A stretch of DNA of 64,000 bases from Prochlorococcus marinus str. MIT 9215 (GCF_000018065.1 NC_009840.1:1054001-1118000), one strand, 5' to 3'; numbered from the stretch's first letter, positions 11,201 through 20,012 are shown. Numbers and translations: made by a program. Notes: generated by a model not told the origin, from the letters alone.

Positions 11201-11399
11201 ACGTTGATATTGTCTTTAATTCATAAAGAGCACTTATTTTGTTTTTTATAGTTATTTGTTCACGTAACCAATTCCCAAAAAAGTAATTGGGGACTACTAT
11301 TTCAAATTTCTCATTTATAGGCGGAGGACATGTTTTTAATTCCTCTGCTAACAGCTCACTAATTACTTCAATTTTATTTGACTTATAAAGATTGAGCAA
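8217..11399 (-). CDS. recC: RecC exodeoxyribonuclease V gamma subunit
   Basis: Large (1060 aa) protein in the recC position upstream of recB. The N-terminus (LNLYKSNKIEVISELLAEEL) and the middle region with VIFLIDMNSVNYPK and DPSIFEREKYAFLELLIACR fit RecC, the inactive-helicase scaffold that scans for Chi. The start is TTG (11399-11397); the next Met lies well inside the conserved region. It closely follows ycf54 (17 bases), so pdxJ-ycf54-recC-ICMT-recB-recD could be one transcription unit. RecC is poorly conserved, so gene order adds much of the weight. Confidence 0.88.
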   Translation of the reverse strand: MLNLYKSNKIEVISELLAEELKTCPPPINEKFEIVVPNYFFGNWLREQITIKNKISALYELKTISTYTESLLTNFFPEIDMSAWNFESIKWGIIDSLEELNSFKESFPLRNWINKYLDNKKTIDGDIYNLTKKITNNFIDYLIFRPEMIAQWNRYEINSYNLFKNLNSDQFWQPILFKLLEEKISEKPSCLYMIELIKNLRKIKKVQFQVPNQIYIFSDNNLSKLHINFYSELSKFSKVNLYLLSPGEDLWNRINCFEGELEFDDNESKLNLNNTNIEKIFGKFGANFQKLIDENIYREDINLKNNLIYLDPTTNFHNKKDIPLLNQIQKRLIDNNSLDFIVSERDDSILLCEHFNQNSQFEYLRNKIIEIINSCENIKYSDIAVLSPQTNLIKPYLRYIFNNELINGVKIPYFFIDEDNLDSSGIYQFLIDITEIASEKITLQKIDYILSKKVTQNIFDFNITEKDEIIFLLTKAGFHWGLDDKERLGEEKNTLDWCIDRITLGLIYDKEVNLTTFNLKPFIHTNISLDLNKWVKILIHLKKYINLLRGSFSYTNWVEKINFILKSIADSNANFNLEIIEINRILYNHAIPSIPDDLILLKVFREILISCINKVKYQNKSRVNKILVSDIENSRHIPHKVIFLIDMNSVNYPKLPKSENINLLKNKYHLGDPSIFEREKYAFLELLIACRDKFIVTWVKNDKDNKKLDVSFPIKELISFFDSFLNKSQRELIIKDSDLNKNERIDLDKSKIVKSNYSLIEDINWNEKKSDIKNYKLSELIYWFKTPQKYWLNKKNISPKEIFIHHPNEEYLSNLQKSQLITKIIQQVEIDNNNIIDDLNELNINDQLTENGIIMPKNSIFTKEKEIKDLLSSLCASLSQHNKINKIYVKLNANKEEYLIADDTVIELINAKLSLSRLTEAWIKLLFISSLKRNIKRTKVIFRTENNYKSQIIQSPGATESNLILEEYINIFKNYSEKCLPLPPESSYKYVEAKIKSKNEKKAFIDKWIGNKNFSKGERDNIEMKMCFGNEKEPDFFLGNNNFEQLSYRLYGPLIKALKK

Positions 11400-11416
11400 T
11401 TTACTAGATGGTTATA

Positions 11417-11734
11417 TTACTCAACTTTAAATGGATCAATTATTTCTGCATTAGGACATTCGAATTCCCCCACAGCAACAAACTCTAAACGAAGCTTTAA
11501 GAAAGTTATAAATTTTTTATCAGTCGATAAAACAACTGCTGGGGTAGATGGAATTTTTCCTTTTAAATCAGCAAATTGGGTACTTTGTAAAAATGATGGA
11601 TTTTTTAAGAGCCAAAAATCTATTTCTTTATTATTTTCTTTATAGTTCCTCATCCTCTCTTTCAAAATTTCATCAAGTGGTTCTTCAACAGTTAAAAACT
11701 TTTCACTTGCCGCAACGAAAAAATATGTTGTCAT
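11417..11734 (-). CDS. ycf54: Ycf54-like subunit/assembly factor of Mg-protoporphyrin ester cyclase
   Basis: 105 residues matching the small cyanobacterial/chloroplast family (DUF2488) needed for aerobic oxidative cyclase activity in chlorophyll synthesis. Signature stretches: TTYFFVAASEKFL, KEIDFWLLKNPSFL, FITFLKLRLEFVAVGEFE. Ends with an acidic tail after IIDPF. It follows pdxJ by 9 bases. Length is full. Confidence 0.85.
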   Translation of the reverse strand: MTTYFFVAASEKFLTVEEPLDEILKERMRNYKENNKEIDFWLLKNPSFLQSTQFADLKGKIPSTPAVVLSTDKKFITFLKLRLEFVAVGEFECPNAEIIDPFKVE

Positions 11735-11743
11735 TTTTGAAAT

Positions 11744-12460
11744 TTAATTTGATGTGATAAGGGACTTCATTTCACGTACAGACTTTTCTAATCCTATCGC
11801 TAAAGCCCTTGCAACAATACTATGACCTATGTTCAACTCGTTCATATTGTTAATTGATGCAATTTTTTTAACATTATTGTAGTTCAGGCCATGACCAGCA
11901 TTAACAACTAATCCAAGGTCATTTGCTAAATATGTAGACTCTATAATCCTTTGGAGCTCTTTATATTGATCAGATCCCGATAATTTAGCATATTTTCCAG
12001 TATGTAATTCTATAAAATCAAACCCTATTTCTTTGGAGTAATTTATCTGTTCGCCAAGAGGATCAATAAATGCACTTACTTCTATATTTGAATCCTGCAA
12101 ATTTCCAACAGCCTTCTTAAGGTATTGCACATTACTTTTTAAATCCAACCCGCCCTCAGTAGTAACTTCCTCTCTTTTCTCGGGTACAAGCGTTACATAA
12201 TCGGGAAGAATTTTTTTTGCAATTTCTAACATTTCTTCTGTAGCCGCCATCTCTAAATTGAGTTTTGTCTTTATAGTCTCTTTCAGAAGGAATAAATCCC
12301 TATCTTGTATGTGTCTTCTATCTTCTCTTAGATGAACTGTTATCGAATCTGCCCCTCCTAATTCAGCTAAAAAAGCAAATTGCACAGGGTCAGGCTCGAC
12401 AGTTTTCCTTGCTTGCCTTACGTTTGCAATATGATCAATGTTTACTCCTAAAGTAGCCAT
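11744..12460 (-). CDS. pdxJ: Pyridoxine 5'-phosphate synthase
   Basis: Condenses deoxyxylulose 5-phosphate with 1-amino-acetone 3-phosphate to form vitamin B6. The start is the ATG at 12460 giving MATLGVNIDHIANVRQARKT, the invariant PdxJ N-terminus. The open frame extends upstream to 12598, but that part is hydrophobic and overlaps the divergent acyltransferase. Other motifs: DSITVHLREDRRHIQ, NLEMAATEEML, VTLVPEKREEVTTEGGLD, ELHTGKYA, NAGHGLNY, LNIGHSIVARAL. TIM-barrel protein of 238 residues, normal length. Confidence 0.95.
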   Translation of the reverse strand: MATLGVNIDHIANVRQARKTVEPDPVQFAFLAELGGADSITVHLREDRRHIQDRDLFLLKETIKTKLNLEMAATEEMLEIAKKILPDYVTLVPEKREEVTTEGGLDLKSNVQYLKKAVGNLQDSNIEVSAFIDPLGEQINYSKEIGFDFIELHTGKYAKLSGSDQYKELQRIIESTYLANDLGLVVNAGHGLNYNNVKKIASINNMNELNIGHSIVARALAIGLEKSVREMKSLITSN

Positions 12461-12560
12461 AATTTTGAAAATCTTAGTTTCTAGACAATCTTGTAACCGC
12501 CCAATAATAGCTAATAAAAAAAGGCAAACACTTAAATTATTAATATATAGTAAATAGAAC

Positions 12561-13235
12561 TTGAAGAAGAATTCCTTAATTATTTGGCATAAAATCAACC
12601 CTGTATTGGGATTTATTGCAATGTTCGTTACTCAGGACGTTGTTTTGAGATTCTTTTTTAGAAAAAAGAAAATATTAAGAAATGGTTTTTCGATTCCCAT
12701 AAATTCCTCTATCATTTTGGCTCCAACCCACAGATCAAGATGGGACGGCTTAATACTCACAATGGCAATGGGTAGAAGGGTAACAAAAAAGGATTGTAGA
12801 TTTATGGTTACTAAATCCGAAATGAGAGGCATTCAAGGTTGGTTTTTAAAAAGACTTGGATGTTTTTCGATAAATCAATTATCCCCATCTTTCTCAGCAT
12901 TAAAATATGCGATTAATCTTATAGAAAAAAAAGAACAACTAGTTGTTTTCCCTGAAGGGAAAATTAATAAATATGGGAAAAAATTAGTTCTCAAAGAAGG
13001 ACTATATAGATTATCAAGATTAGCTGCAAAAAAAACAACATCCATTTTTATTATTCCAATTGGAATTGCTTACAGCAAAGTACCTCCAAACTTTAGAGGC
13101 GAATTTTGTTTATCTTTTGGAAAACCAATAGCAATCAATGATTACTTAAACTTTTCTATCAAAGAATTTAATATGTTTCTATATAAAAAAATGATCCAAC
13201 AGGAAGAAGAAGCATTAAAAAATGTAGGAAGATGA
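12561..13235 (+). CDS. plsC: 1-acyl-sn-glycerol-3-phosphate acyltransferase (PlsC family)
   Basis: Membrane-associated acyltransferase making phosphatidic acid. HX4D catalytic motif in APTHRSRWDGL (about residues 53-63) and the acyl-acceptor motif VVFPEGKINKYGK (about 133-145). The N-terminus has a hydrophobic segment (GFIAMFVTQDVVLRFFF). The start given is TTG at 12561, needed to include the WHKINPVLGF stretch; an in-frame ATG at 12621 is an alternative. Divergent from pdxJ across about 100 bases. Confidence 0.85.
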   Translation: MKKNSLIIWHKINPVLGFIAMFVTQDVVLRFFFRKKKILRNGFSIPINSSIILAPTHRSRWDGLILTMAMGRRVTKKDCRFMVTKSEMRGIQGWFLKRLGCFSINQLSPSFSALKYAINLIEKKEQLVVFPEGKINKYGKKLVLKEGLYRLSRLAAKKTTSIFIIPIGIAYSKVPPNFRGEFCLSFGKPIAINDYLNFSIKEFNMFLYKKMIQQEEEALKNVGR

Positions 13236-13272
13236 ATCTGCAATAAGTTACTATGAATTTTAATAATTTAAT

Positions 13273-13794
13273 ATGAAAATGAAATTCTTAAAATTAATCC
13301 CGATTTTATTTATATTTTTTGGAAATTTTACTTATAAAAATATAGTCCATGCTGAAATCAAAAATCCTAAAGATTTCAAAGTCCTTTCTAATGATAGTAA
13401 AAAGCTTTCCGTCTCGAATGTAGAATATTTCATAAAACAAGGCGATAAATATATTAAAAAAGGAGATTTCGATAAAGCTAAGGATTATTACCTCGATGCA
13501 AGAAAACTAGCAAAGCAGCTAGCATCTTTTTATTCTGATCTAAATTCATCCTTTAAAGGAATTGATGCGAGAATACCAAATGAAATGCAAAGGAAAGGTA
13601 AGCAAACATTAAAAATCTTGGCAGAATCAAATGATAGGTTAGCAACTATGTATATAGAAGATGAAAAACCGGAGGTTGCAGTACCCTTACTTGTTGAAAC
13701 AATTAGAATAATGTCTCCTAATAGCCAACAAGGTAAAGAAGCTTATGAAAGATTGATCAAACTTGGATTTGTTGAGACAAAATACAAAGGGTAA
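13273..13794 (+). CDS. Exported TPR-like protein of unknown function
   Basis: 173 residues: signal peptide (about 1-27, ending VHAE), then a helical domain with a TPR-like unit (FIKQGDKYIKKGDFDKAKDY, about 53-72) and a second helical pair near residues 115-160 (LATMYIEDEKPEVAVPLLVE). Probably periplasmic or thylakoid lumenal. It is 12 bases upstream of bolA and may be cotranscribed with bolA-grx. No named family recognised. Confidence 0.7.
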   Translation: MKMKFLKLIPILFIFFGNFTYKNIVHAEIKNPKDFKVLSNDSKKLSVSNVEYFIKQGDKYIKKGDFDKAKDYYLDARKLAKQLASFYSDLNSSFKGIDARIPNEMQRKGKQTLKILAESNDRLATMYIEDEKPEVAVPLLVETIRIMSPNSQQGKEAYERLIKLGFVETKYKG

Positions 13795-13806
13795 TAAAAA
13801 TTAATT

Positions 13807-14037
13807 ATGATTACTAAAGCTGAAGTTATTAATTTAATCACAAAAAAATTACCAAGTTCCCAAGTTTTTGTTGAAAACCTTAAGGGAAATGATCATTTGC
13901 AAGTAACTGTAATTGCATCTGAATTCAATGGATTATCATTAGTTAAACAACATCAGCTAGTCTACTCTGCTCTGAAGGAAGAATTAGCTTCAGAGGCTAT
14001 CCATGCACTGGCATTAAAAACAGAAACACCAAATTAA
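13807..14037 (+). CDS. bolA: BolA-family protein
   Basis: 76-residue BolA/YrbA-type protein; the family partners CGFS glutaredoxins in [2Fe-2S] cluster sensing or transfer. Signature GNDHLQVTVIASEFNGLSLVKQHQLVY and C-terminal ELASEAIHALALKT match the BolA fold, including the His-containing loop. The next gene is the CGFS glutaredoxin, 3 bases downstream, a widespread functional pairing. Confidence 0.9.
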   Translation: MITKAEVINLITKKLPSSQVFVENLKGNDHLQVTVIASEFNGLSLVKQHQLVYSALKEELASEAIHALALKTETPN

Positions 14038-14040
14038 ATT

Positions 14041-14364
14041 ATGGACAACCTAACAAAAGATAAAATACAAAAACTGATTGACTCTAATCCGTTAATGGTT
14101 TTCATGAAAGGGACAAAATTGATGCCGCAATGTGGTTTTTCCAACAATGTAGTTCAAATACTAAATTCTCTTGGAGTAGAATTTGGTACTTTTGATGTTT
14201 TAAGTGATTTTGCCATACGAGAAGGTATAAAAGAATATTCAGATTGGCCAACAATCCCCCAAGTTTACTTAAAAGGAGAATTTCTTGGTGGATCAGACAT
14301 TCTTATCGAAATGTACAACGCAGGATCTCTTAAAGAAAAAATAGAAATTGAATTAGCGTCTTAA
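14041..14364 (+). CDS. grxD: Monothiol CGFS glutaredoxin (Grx4/GrxD)
   Basis: 107 residues with active site [11 protein letters not shown] (Cys at about residue 31), the glutathione-binding [19 protein letters not shown] segment and a helical C-terminus. CGFS glutaredoxins carry a glutathione-ligated Fe-S cluster and act with BolA, encoded immediately upstream. Full length. Confidence 0.93.
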   Translation: MDNLTKDKIQKLIDSNPLMVFMKGTKLMPQCGFSNNVVQILNSLGVEFGTFDVLSDFAIREGIKEYSDWPTIPQVYLKGEFLGGSDILIEMYNAGSLKEKIEIELAS

Positions 14365-14412
14365 GACAATTAGTAAGTATAAATACTGAATTAATTAATA
14401 AAAATTAATATT

Positions 14413-14682
14413 TTAAATCTTTTTTTTATCAAAAAAACCTTTTTTTCCATCTCCCTCTGGATCAATAAAACTTGATGGATCTAAAATCCATCTTTCAATT
14501 AATCTCTCTAATTTCTCTTGATCCTTTTGCTCTAAACTACTGCAATTCCTCAAGGCTTGGAGATAACCATCACTATATAATTTAAGATCAGATGGGGTAT
14601 GAAATCGCGTAACTAAGTCTTGGCAACTATCGCAAATTGATTGAAAATGACGAATTGCTTTTGGATTATCAAATGATGTCAT
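14413..14682 (-). CDS. Conserved cyanobacterial small protein (DUF6761-like)
   Basis: 89 residues, helical, with AIRHFQSICDSC, LKLYSDGYLQALR and LERLIERWILDPSSF, the pattern I associate with the cyanobacterial DUF6761 family. No catalytic motif. The C-terminal tail DGKKGFFDKKKI is low-complexity. It is divergent from the response regulator gene, sharing an 86-base promoter region. Confidence 0.7.
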   Translation of the reverse strand: MTSFDNPKAIRHFQSICDSCQDLVTRFHTPSDLKLYSDGYLQALRNCSSLEQKDQEKLERLIERWILDPSSFIDPEGDGKKGFFDKKKI

Positions 14683-14768
14683 AATTCGATAGATTCTGAT
14701 TTTTATTGAGCATTTGTTATACCTTATTAAGGATGATTAAAAATTGCCTGGCCAAACAGTAATTAAGA

Positions 14769-15506
14769 ATGCAATCAACTGAGCAAATCTTAGCTTCAAC
14801 TCCTGGCAGTTCACAATTGCCTACGAGCTCTCAAACTCCCTCAAGAGTTCTAGTTGTTGAACCTCACCCCACACTTAGGACGGTCCTTGTACAGAGGCTT
14901 CGCCAAGATGGCCATTTAGCTGCGGCAGTTGGTAATGCTGCAGAGGCTATTGACTTATGCAGAGAGCAATCGCCTGACTTATTAGTTAGCGCAGAAATTC
15001 TCGAGCAGAATACTGCAATGAGATTAGCTCAACAATTAGGTTCATCTGTGATAGTTTTAACAGCCAGATCAGGTGTTGAAGCATTAGTAAATCTTTTAGA
15101 TGAAGGGGCAGATGATGTTCTCAGGAAACCTTTTGGGCTTGAAGAGCTAGCAGCTAGATGTAGAACACTCTTGAAAAGAGGGAGAATAGGGTTGCAGGAA
15201 AAAGTTGAGGTTGGACCATTGGAGGTTCATCTTCTTTTAAGACAAGTTACTCTTAGCGAGAAGCCCGTAGAATTAAGCCCTAGAGAGTTTGCACTACTTT
15301 GCGCCCTCCTAATGCCACCTGGGATGGTTAGAAGTCGTCAAGAGCTCTTAAGGATGGCTTGGCCGCCCTTCAGTGGAGGACCGAGATCTGTGGATACTCA
15401 AGTATTAACTTTGAGAAGAAAATTAGAACAGGCCGGATTGGGAGAAGGTGGAGGAATAACCACTGTTAGACAACAAGGCTACCGATTTAGTATTGATAAT
15501 ATTTAA
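14769..15506 (+). CDS. Atypical OmpR/PhoB-type response regulator with a degenerate receiver
   Basis: 245 residues: Ser/Thr/Gln-rich leader (1-25), receiver-like domain (27-137), OmpR-type winged helix (about 147-243, with ELSPREFALL, SVDTQVLTLRRKLE and TTVRQQGYRF). The receiver lacks the acidic pocket (VEPHPT where VEDD is usual) and has Ala75 at the phospho-acceptor Asp position (PDLLVSAEIL). Thr98 and Lys120 (KPF) of the switch remain. It probably binds DNA without conventional phosphorylation. Base composition is visibly richer in G+C than its neighbours. Related to, but distinct from, RpaA/RpaB. Confidence 0.85.
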   Translation: MQSTEQILASTPGSSQLPTSSQTPSRVLVVEPHPTLRTVLVQRLRQDGHLAAAVGNAAEAIDLCREQSPDLLVSAEILEQNTAMRLAQQLGSSVIVLTARSGVEALVNLLDEGADDVLRKPFGLEELAARCRTLLKRGRIGLQEKVEVGPLEVHLLLRQVTLSEKPVELSPREFALLCALLMPPGMVRSRQELLRMAWPPFSGGPRSVDTQVLTLRRKLEQAGLGEGGGITTVRQQGYRFSIDNI

Positions 15507-16009
15507 TTTAGAAAAGCAAAAAGTTCACCAACAATCATTAAAACTGATAGTAATGTCAGTAATTTATAAGTCCATAAAGGTGATATGTAGGATATTTTAT
15601 TACTGGTAATCCCAGTATTACTAGAAACAATTAATAAGAATTTTTCAAAGTTTTCCACTCTTTGAGGGACAAGAAAGTTTTCACCTTGATAAGTATTAAA
15701 GTAATAAACTTTACTACCCTGACTAGTTGGCAAAGATTTGATTAACTTTATATCTTTCCAAGAAATCTCCCAATTTTTTTTTCCTAAGGCTTTAGAGATA
15801 AAACTGGTTTTATATGAAATTTTATTATTACAAGTTTCTACATAATCATTTGTGGTATTGATTATTAAATAAAGACCCAAGACAAATGCAATAGTAGAGG
15901 GAATTTTAAACCTATCAATTGAGACAAATGGTATAGGAATTGTAAGCGCTAGATATAGAGACACTAATGAACTTCTCACAAAAAAAAGAGTTTTAAACTT
16001 TTCTATCAT
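15503..16009 (-). CDS. Membrane protein with a PH-like central domain, unknown function
   Basis: 168 residues: two hydrophobic helices near the N-terminus (about 10-50), a soluble stretch with ISWKDIKLIKSL and VYYFNTYQGENFLVPQR that resembles bacterial PH-like domains, and a C-terminal helix (about 148-166). It overlaps the response regulator stop by 4 bases tail-to-tail. It lies 15 bases after crtH on the same strand and may be cotranscribed with it. Confidence 0.6.
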   Translation of the reverse strand: MIEKFKTLFFVRSSLVSLYLALTIPIPFVSIDRFKIPSTIAFVLGLYLIINTTNDYVETCNNKISYKTSFISKALGKKNWEISWKDIKLIKSLPTSQGSKVYYFNTYQGENFLVPQRVENFEKFLLIVSSNTGITSNKISYISPLWTYKLLTLLSVLMIVGELFAFLN

Positions 16010-16024
16010 TTCAGGAGGATACTT

Positions 16025-17569
16025 TTAGTCTGGCAATTTAAAACTATTTATATTTAATTTTGCACCTATTTTATGAGCGCATGCGTATCCACTAAAAGCA
16101 ACTGCATTCAGGCCTTGACCTGGGAAACATGAATCTCCTACACAATATAGGTTTTGAATTTTTGTTGTATTGAAAGGCATTGGCAAAAGTCCAAGCAACT
16201 TTTTACTAGGAATAGGTCCATAACTACCTTCATATCTCCCAAGAAACTTTTTATGAGTTTTAGGAGTGCCAATTTCCTTATGATCAATATTTTGTTCAAG
16301 ATTAGGAAGAATAGTTGATATTTTTTCAACAAGAAATAAAAAATATTTTTCTTTCTTTTGCAAATATTCTTTCCTTGATAAGCCTTCCCATTCACACATT
16401 GATGAGGGAGTAAATGCATGTAAGATATGTTTACCATCTGGAGCTAAAGACGAGTCAAGCAAAGTTGGTATAGAAACAAAAATTACCCCCTTTTCACTTT
16501 CTAATTCATCCCAATTTTCAACGATTATATGATGACAATTAAAATTATCGGATATTAGATTTTTTTCTACTCCAAGGTGAATAGAAACAAAAGAAGGTGA
16601 GGGCTTATAAGTTTCTGACCACTTATATTCACTTTTTGGAACATTTTTACTCGAAATTAATGCTTTAGTGTTGTCTTTCAATCCAAATGTATCCCATCTA
16701 GTGGAGTTGGATACAATAATGTTTGAATATATCTCTTCCCCATTTGAAAGCTTTACTCCTACAGCTTTCTTATCCTTTAAAAGGATTTCATGTACGTTAG
16801 CTTTATATCTTATTTTGCCTCCTAATTTTTGTATACCATTAACTAATTTTTCTGCTATTACTCCAACTCCCCCTTTTGGATAATTTATACCTCCAGCATG
16901 CCTATCAGTAAAAACCATTCCCGCATTAATCATAGGAGTTTTGAGAGCTGGCATTACAGACCAACAAAAACATTCGATATCGATAAATTTTAAAAGTTCA
17001 GGATCTTTTATATATTTTCTTGCTACATCTCCTGCATTTACTGGTAACCATCTAGCTAATCCTAAACAGGATAATGGAGACTTAAAGAAAACTTTAAAAA
17101 GATAAGAAGGATCCTCTATTGATAAAAGAGGCATTGAATCTAAACATCTAAATACATTTGCACAAGTATCGTAAAATTTCTTGATACCCTTTTTTTCATT
17201 TGGGAAAATCGCTGATAATTTATTTATAAATTGCTCATAATTTTTATCTACAGAAATATTAAAGTTATTTGGTAGATGATATTCCAGTTGCACAGGATCA
17301 GGAATAGTTTCGCATTTTTCATTTACATCTTTTAATGCACGAGTTAATAAATTTGTATAACCTTTATCTCCAAAGCCAAATATCATTGAAGCACCAACAT
17401 CAAAGGTATATCCTTTCCTCTTGAAAGAGCCCCCACTTCCTCCAGGAATAATATATTTCTCAAGAACTAATACTCGAGCCCCTTTAGCAGCTAGTTGCGA
17501 GGCTGTTACTAAACCTCCAATTCCTGAGCCAATAATAATTGCATCGAAATTTTCCTTACTAATTTCCAT
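16025..17569 (-). CDS. crtH: Carotenoid (prolycopene) isomerase
   Basis: FAD-dependent enzyme isomerising poly-cis lycopene to all-trans lycopene. N-terminal dinucleotide fold DAIIIGSGIGGLVTASQLAA (about residues 10-29), then EKYIIPGGSGGSF and YTFDVGASMIFG typical of CrtISO. The C-terminal FAD motif LYCVGDSCFPGQGLNAVAFS also fits. 514 residues is full length. It lies between a membrane protein and trmFO, both on the same strand. Confidence 0.92.
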   Translation of the reverse strand: MEISKENFDAIIIGSGIGGLVTASQLAAKGARVLVLEKYIIPGGSGGSFKRKGYTFDVGASMIFGFGDKGYTNLLTRALKDVNEKCETIPDPVQLEYHLPNNFNISVDKNYEQFINKLSAIFPNEKKGIKKFYDTCANVFRCLDSMPLLSIEDPSYLFKVFFKSPLSCLGLARWLPVNAGDVARKYIKDPELLKFIDIECFCWSVMPALKTPMINAGMVFTDRHAGGINYPKGGVGVIAEKLVNGIQKLGGKIRYKANVHEILLKDKKAVGVKLSNGEEIYSNIIVSNSTRWDTFGLKDNTKALISSKNVPKSEYKWSETYKPSPSFVSIHLGVEKNLISDNFNCHHIIVENWDELESEKGVIFVSIPTLLDSSLAPDGKHILHAFTPSSMCEWEGLSRKEYLQKKEKYFLFLVEKISTILPNLEQNIDHKEIGTPKTHKKFLGRYEGSYGPIPSKKLLGLLPMPFNTTKIQNLYCVGDSCFPGQGLNAVAFSGYACAHKIGAKLNINSFKLPD

Positions 17570-17591
17570 TTTTTATCTTTGATAATTAATC

Positions 17592-19004
17592 TTAGTAAAT
17601 TTTGCTGAGCAAGTGGTCTTTTTCAAAACAATAATCTAGTTTATTTTTAAAGTCATTCAAGGCTTCTGTGGATCTTTCTTGATAGGCTTTGTACCTTAAT
17701 CTTTTATCTTTTATTCTTTTAGTTAATTCTGGAACTAAACCAAATGAAGCAGGCATTGGTTGGAATTTATTCTTTTTCTGATTAGACAAAATTTGATTTT
17801 TGTTACTGATAAAATTTATTAGAGAACCAATCATTGATTCCTTAGGAAAACTTACTGTTTTTTTACCCTTGGCTAATAAGGATGCATTTATTCCTGCAAG
17901 CAAACCTCCTGCTGCTGCTGCTGCATAACCTTCCGTCCCCGTTATTTGACCCGCAGCAAAAAGATTATTTCTTTTCATAAATTGCAATGTTGGTAAAAGT
18001 AAGTTTGGAGATTCTAAAAAAGTATTTCTATGCATTACTCCAAAACGTACAAACTCAGCCTTTTCTAAACCAGGAATCATCCTAAATATTCTTTTTTGCT
18101 CTGACCATTTTAGGTTAGTTTGAAAACCTACCATATTTAATAATTTCCCTTCTAAATCCTCTTTCCTTAATTGGACAATTGCATAAGGTCTCTTTTTCAA
18201 TCTATTTTCCCTATCAAATAAATCTCCCCATTTTGGATTCCACAACCCGATAGATTTCAAAGGTCCAAATCTCATTGTATCAACTCCTCTTCTAGCAATT
18301 TCTTCAATTGGCAAGCAGGCTTCAAAGAAATTAGCAGATTCTTTCTCAAAGTCTTTTAAATTTGCTTGTTCCCCTTCGATAAGTTGATTTCTAAAATGTA
18401 TATAGTTATTTTTATCCATAGGGCAATTAAGATATGCAGGATCTCCTTTGTCGTATCTACTAGCTTTAAATACAATCTCTTGATCAATAGAATCTCCATA
18501 AATAATAGGACTTGCAGCATCAAAGAAATGACACGCATCGATGCCTGTAAAAGCTTGAATTTTATAGGACAACTCATCGGAGGTTAATGGACCAGTTGCG
18601 AGAATTGTTATTTTTTCTTTTCTTGGAAGATCCAATTGTTCAAACCTCTCAATCTCAATTAAAGGATGACTAGATAAAGCTTCAGTCAAAGCCATGCTAA
18701 ATTTAGATCTATCAACCGCCAAAGCACCTCCTGCTGGCACAGCAAATTTGTCTGCTGTTTGAATTATCAATGATTTAAAGATTCTAAGTTCTTTTTGCAA
18801 TAAACCTGCCGCTCTATCAGGATTTAAAGCTCCAAAACTATTACTACAAACCAATTCTCCAAATTCACCTGTATGATGAGCTGGAGTTGATTTAAAAGGT
18901 CTCATTTCAACTAATTTAACTGGTACTCCAGCATTTGCTACCTGCCAAGCTGCTTCAGATCCTGCAAGACCAGCTCCAATAACTATTACTTTTTTATCTA
19001 TCAA
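17592..19004 (-). CDS. trmFO: Folate-dependent tRNA (uracil-54-C5) methyltransferase TrmFO
   Basis: FAD and methylene-THF dependent enzyme making ribothymidine at position 54 of tRNA. Motifs: [18 protein letters not shown] (about 5-22), [29 protein letters not shown], and [20 protein letters not shown] near 350-370. 470 residues, full length. The start codon is TTG at 19004-19002, seven bases after the psbY stop; no ATG fits the conserved N-terminus. Confidence 0.94.
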   Translation of the reverse strand: MIDKKVIVIGAGLAGSEAAWQVANAGVPVKLVEMRPFKSTPAHHTGEFGELVCSNSFGALNPDRAAGLLQKELRIFKSLIIQTADKFAVPAGGALAVDRSKFSMALTEALSSHPLIEIERFEQLDLPRKEKITILATGPLTSDELSYKIQAFTGIDACHFFDAASPIIYGDSIDQEIVFKASRYDKGDPAYLNCPMDKNNYIHFRNQLIEGEQANLKDFEKESANFFEACLPIEEIARRGVDTMRFGPLKSIGLWNPKWGDLFDRENRLKKRPYAIVQLRKEDLEGKLLNMVGFQTNLKWSEQKRIFRMIPGLEKAEFVRFGVMHRNTFLESPNLLLPTLQFMKRNNLFAAGQITGTEGYAAAAAGGLLAGINASLLAKGKKTVSFPKESMIGSLINFISNKNQILSNQKKNKFQPMPASFGLVPELTKRIKDKRLRYKAYQERSTEALNDFKNKLDYCFEKDHLLSKIY

Positions 19005-19010
19005 ATTAGA

Positions 19011-19127
19011 TTAATCCTTTCCCAAAAAATCTCTATTGAATTGCTCTCTTGCTGGTTTCTGTATATTAAACACAACCCAAGCTAAAGCAGCGATAATGGG
19101 AGCAAAAACTACGATTGTTCTGAGCAT
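19011..19127 (-). CDS. psbY: Photosystem II protein PsbY
   Basis: 38-residue single-span protein: [20 protein letters not shown] followed by [10 protein letters not shown], matching PsbY (membrane helix then NIxxPA). PsbY is a peripheral low-molecular-mass subunit of photosystem II near cytochrome b559. The stop lies 6 bases before the TTG start of trmFO, suggesting cotranscription. Confidence 0.88.
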   Translation of the reverse strand: MLRTIVVFAPIIAALAWVVFNIQKPAREQFNRDFLGKD

Positions 19128-19304
19128 TTTTAAAATTCTGTTATTTATTATTCTATCTTAACTTTTAACTGTAAATTCAGAGAGAAATTTTAATTTTTTA
19201 TTTCATAAGTTAAGAATTGTTTTTCTATTGTTCAACTTGAAATAAAAAGTTGTTTTTTTTACCTTAAAAAGGGATAATTTCATATGTACTCGATTTTACA
19301 AAAT

Positions 19305-19376
19305 GGGTCGCTAGCTCAGCGGTAGAGCATCCGGCTTTTAACCGGCTGGTCCTGAGTTCGAATCTCAGGCGACCCA
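19305..19376 (+). tRNA. trnK: tRNA-Lys (anticodon TTT)
   Basis: 72-base cloverleaf: acceptor gggtcgc/gcgaccc with discriminator A, D-loop agctcagcggtagagca, anticodon stem ccggc/gccgg around loop ttttaac giving anticodon TTT, and T-arm ctgag-ttcgaat-ctcag. No CCA encoded. No tRNA fragments follow it, so it is not an integration hotspot here. Confidence 0.97.
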
Positions 19377-19860
19377 CATTTAGTTGAATGAGTACAACAA
19401 ATTTAATCTGCTTCTGTTTATATTTTCAAAACCTGCTAATTCTCAAAAATTATTCAATATTTGTTTTACATCATTGATTTATTATTAAATTAAAGAGATG
19501 CGCCGCTGCATAGATTAAATTTACTAATTCTTAAATGAATCAAAATTAATTGGAATATGATGGATAATTAGAATTTAAATAAAAAGATCAAATCCATCAA
19601 AATTGAAACCTCCCTTTTTTATAACGCCTAGCCAAAGATGAAGGTTAAGGCCCTCTCGGCATTAAGAAAATTAAGATTTCTTTATTTATTAAAAAGCTTT
19701 TACCTAATACAAAAAATTATTTAATTCATAAAAAGATAAATTTGCAAAGGAACTGATATAGGTAACCACTATTGTAACACTTCTGTTAATCTGGATAAGC
19801 CACTAAGAAGACTTTTTTTTGACACCAGTAATAAATACGAAAAAATACTTTACAAAGCTT

Positions 19861-19890
19861 CATACAACCTGTTACAATAATTCATATAAT
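19861..19890 (+). promoter_or_regulatory. HLR1-like element and -10 box upstream of hli
   Basis: CATACA-N4-GTTACA at 19861-19876 approximates the tandem (G/T)TTACA arrangement of the cyanobacterial high-light regulatory element bound by RpaB. TATAAT follows at 19885-19890, 15 bases before the hli ATG. The 19377-19860 stretch upstream holds no convincing gene. Confidence 0.4.
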
Positions 19891-19904
19891 TTATTTTACT
19901 TATT

Positions 19905-20012
19905 ATGACTCCTGAAGCAGAACGTTTTAATGGATGGGCAGCAATGCTAGGTTTCGTAGCAGCTGTTGGCGCATACGTTACTACCGGACAGATCATTCCT
20001 GGCTGGTTCTAA
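19905..20012 (+). CDS. hli: Minimal high-light-inducible protein
   Basis: 35 residues: MTPEAERFNGWAAMLGFVAA then YVTTGQIIPGWF. It has the ExxNGxxAMLGF chlorophyll-binding core of one-helix HLIPs with Glu and Asn ligands (here ERFNGWAAMLGF). Such proteins bind chlorophyll and carotenoid and protect photosystem II and chlorophyll synthesis under high light. It is among the shortest type, with no N-terminal extension. The 3' side up to 20396 holds no other convincing gene. Confidence 0.9.
   Translation: MTPEAERFNGWAAMLGFVAAVGAYVTTGQIIPGWF

Noticed and set aside
11744-12598. Longer PdxJ start at 12598
   Set aside because: The extra 46 residues are not part of the PdxJ family and overlap the start of plsC.
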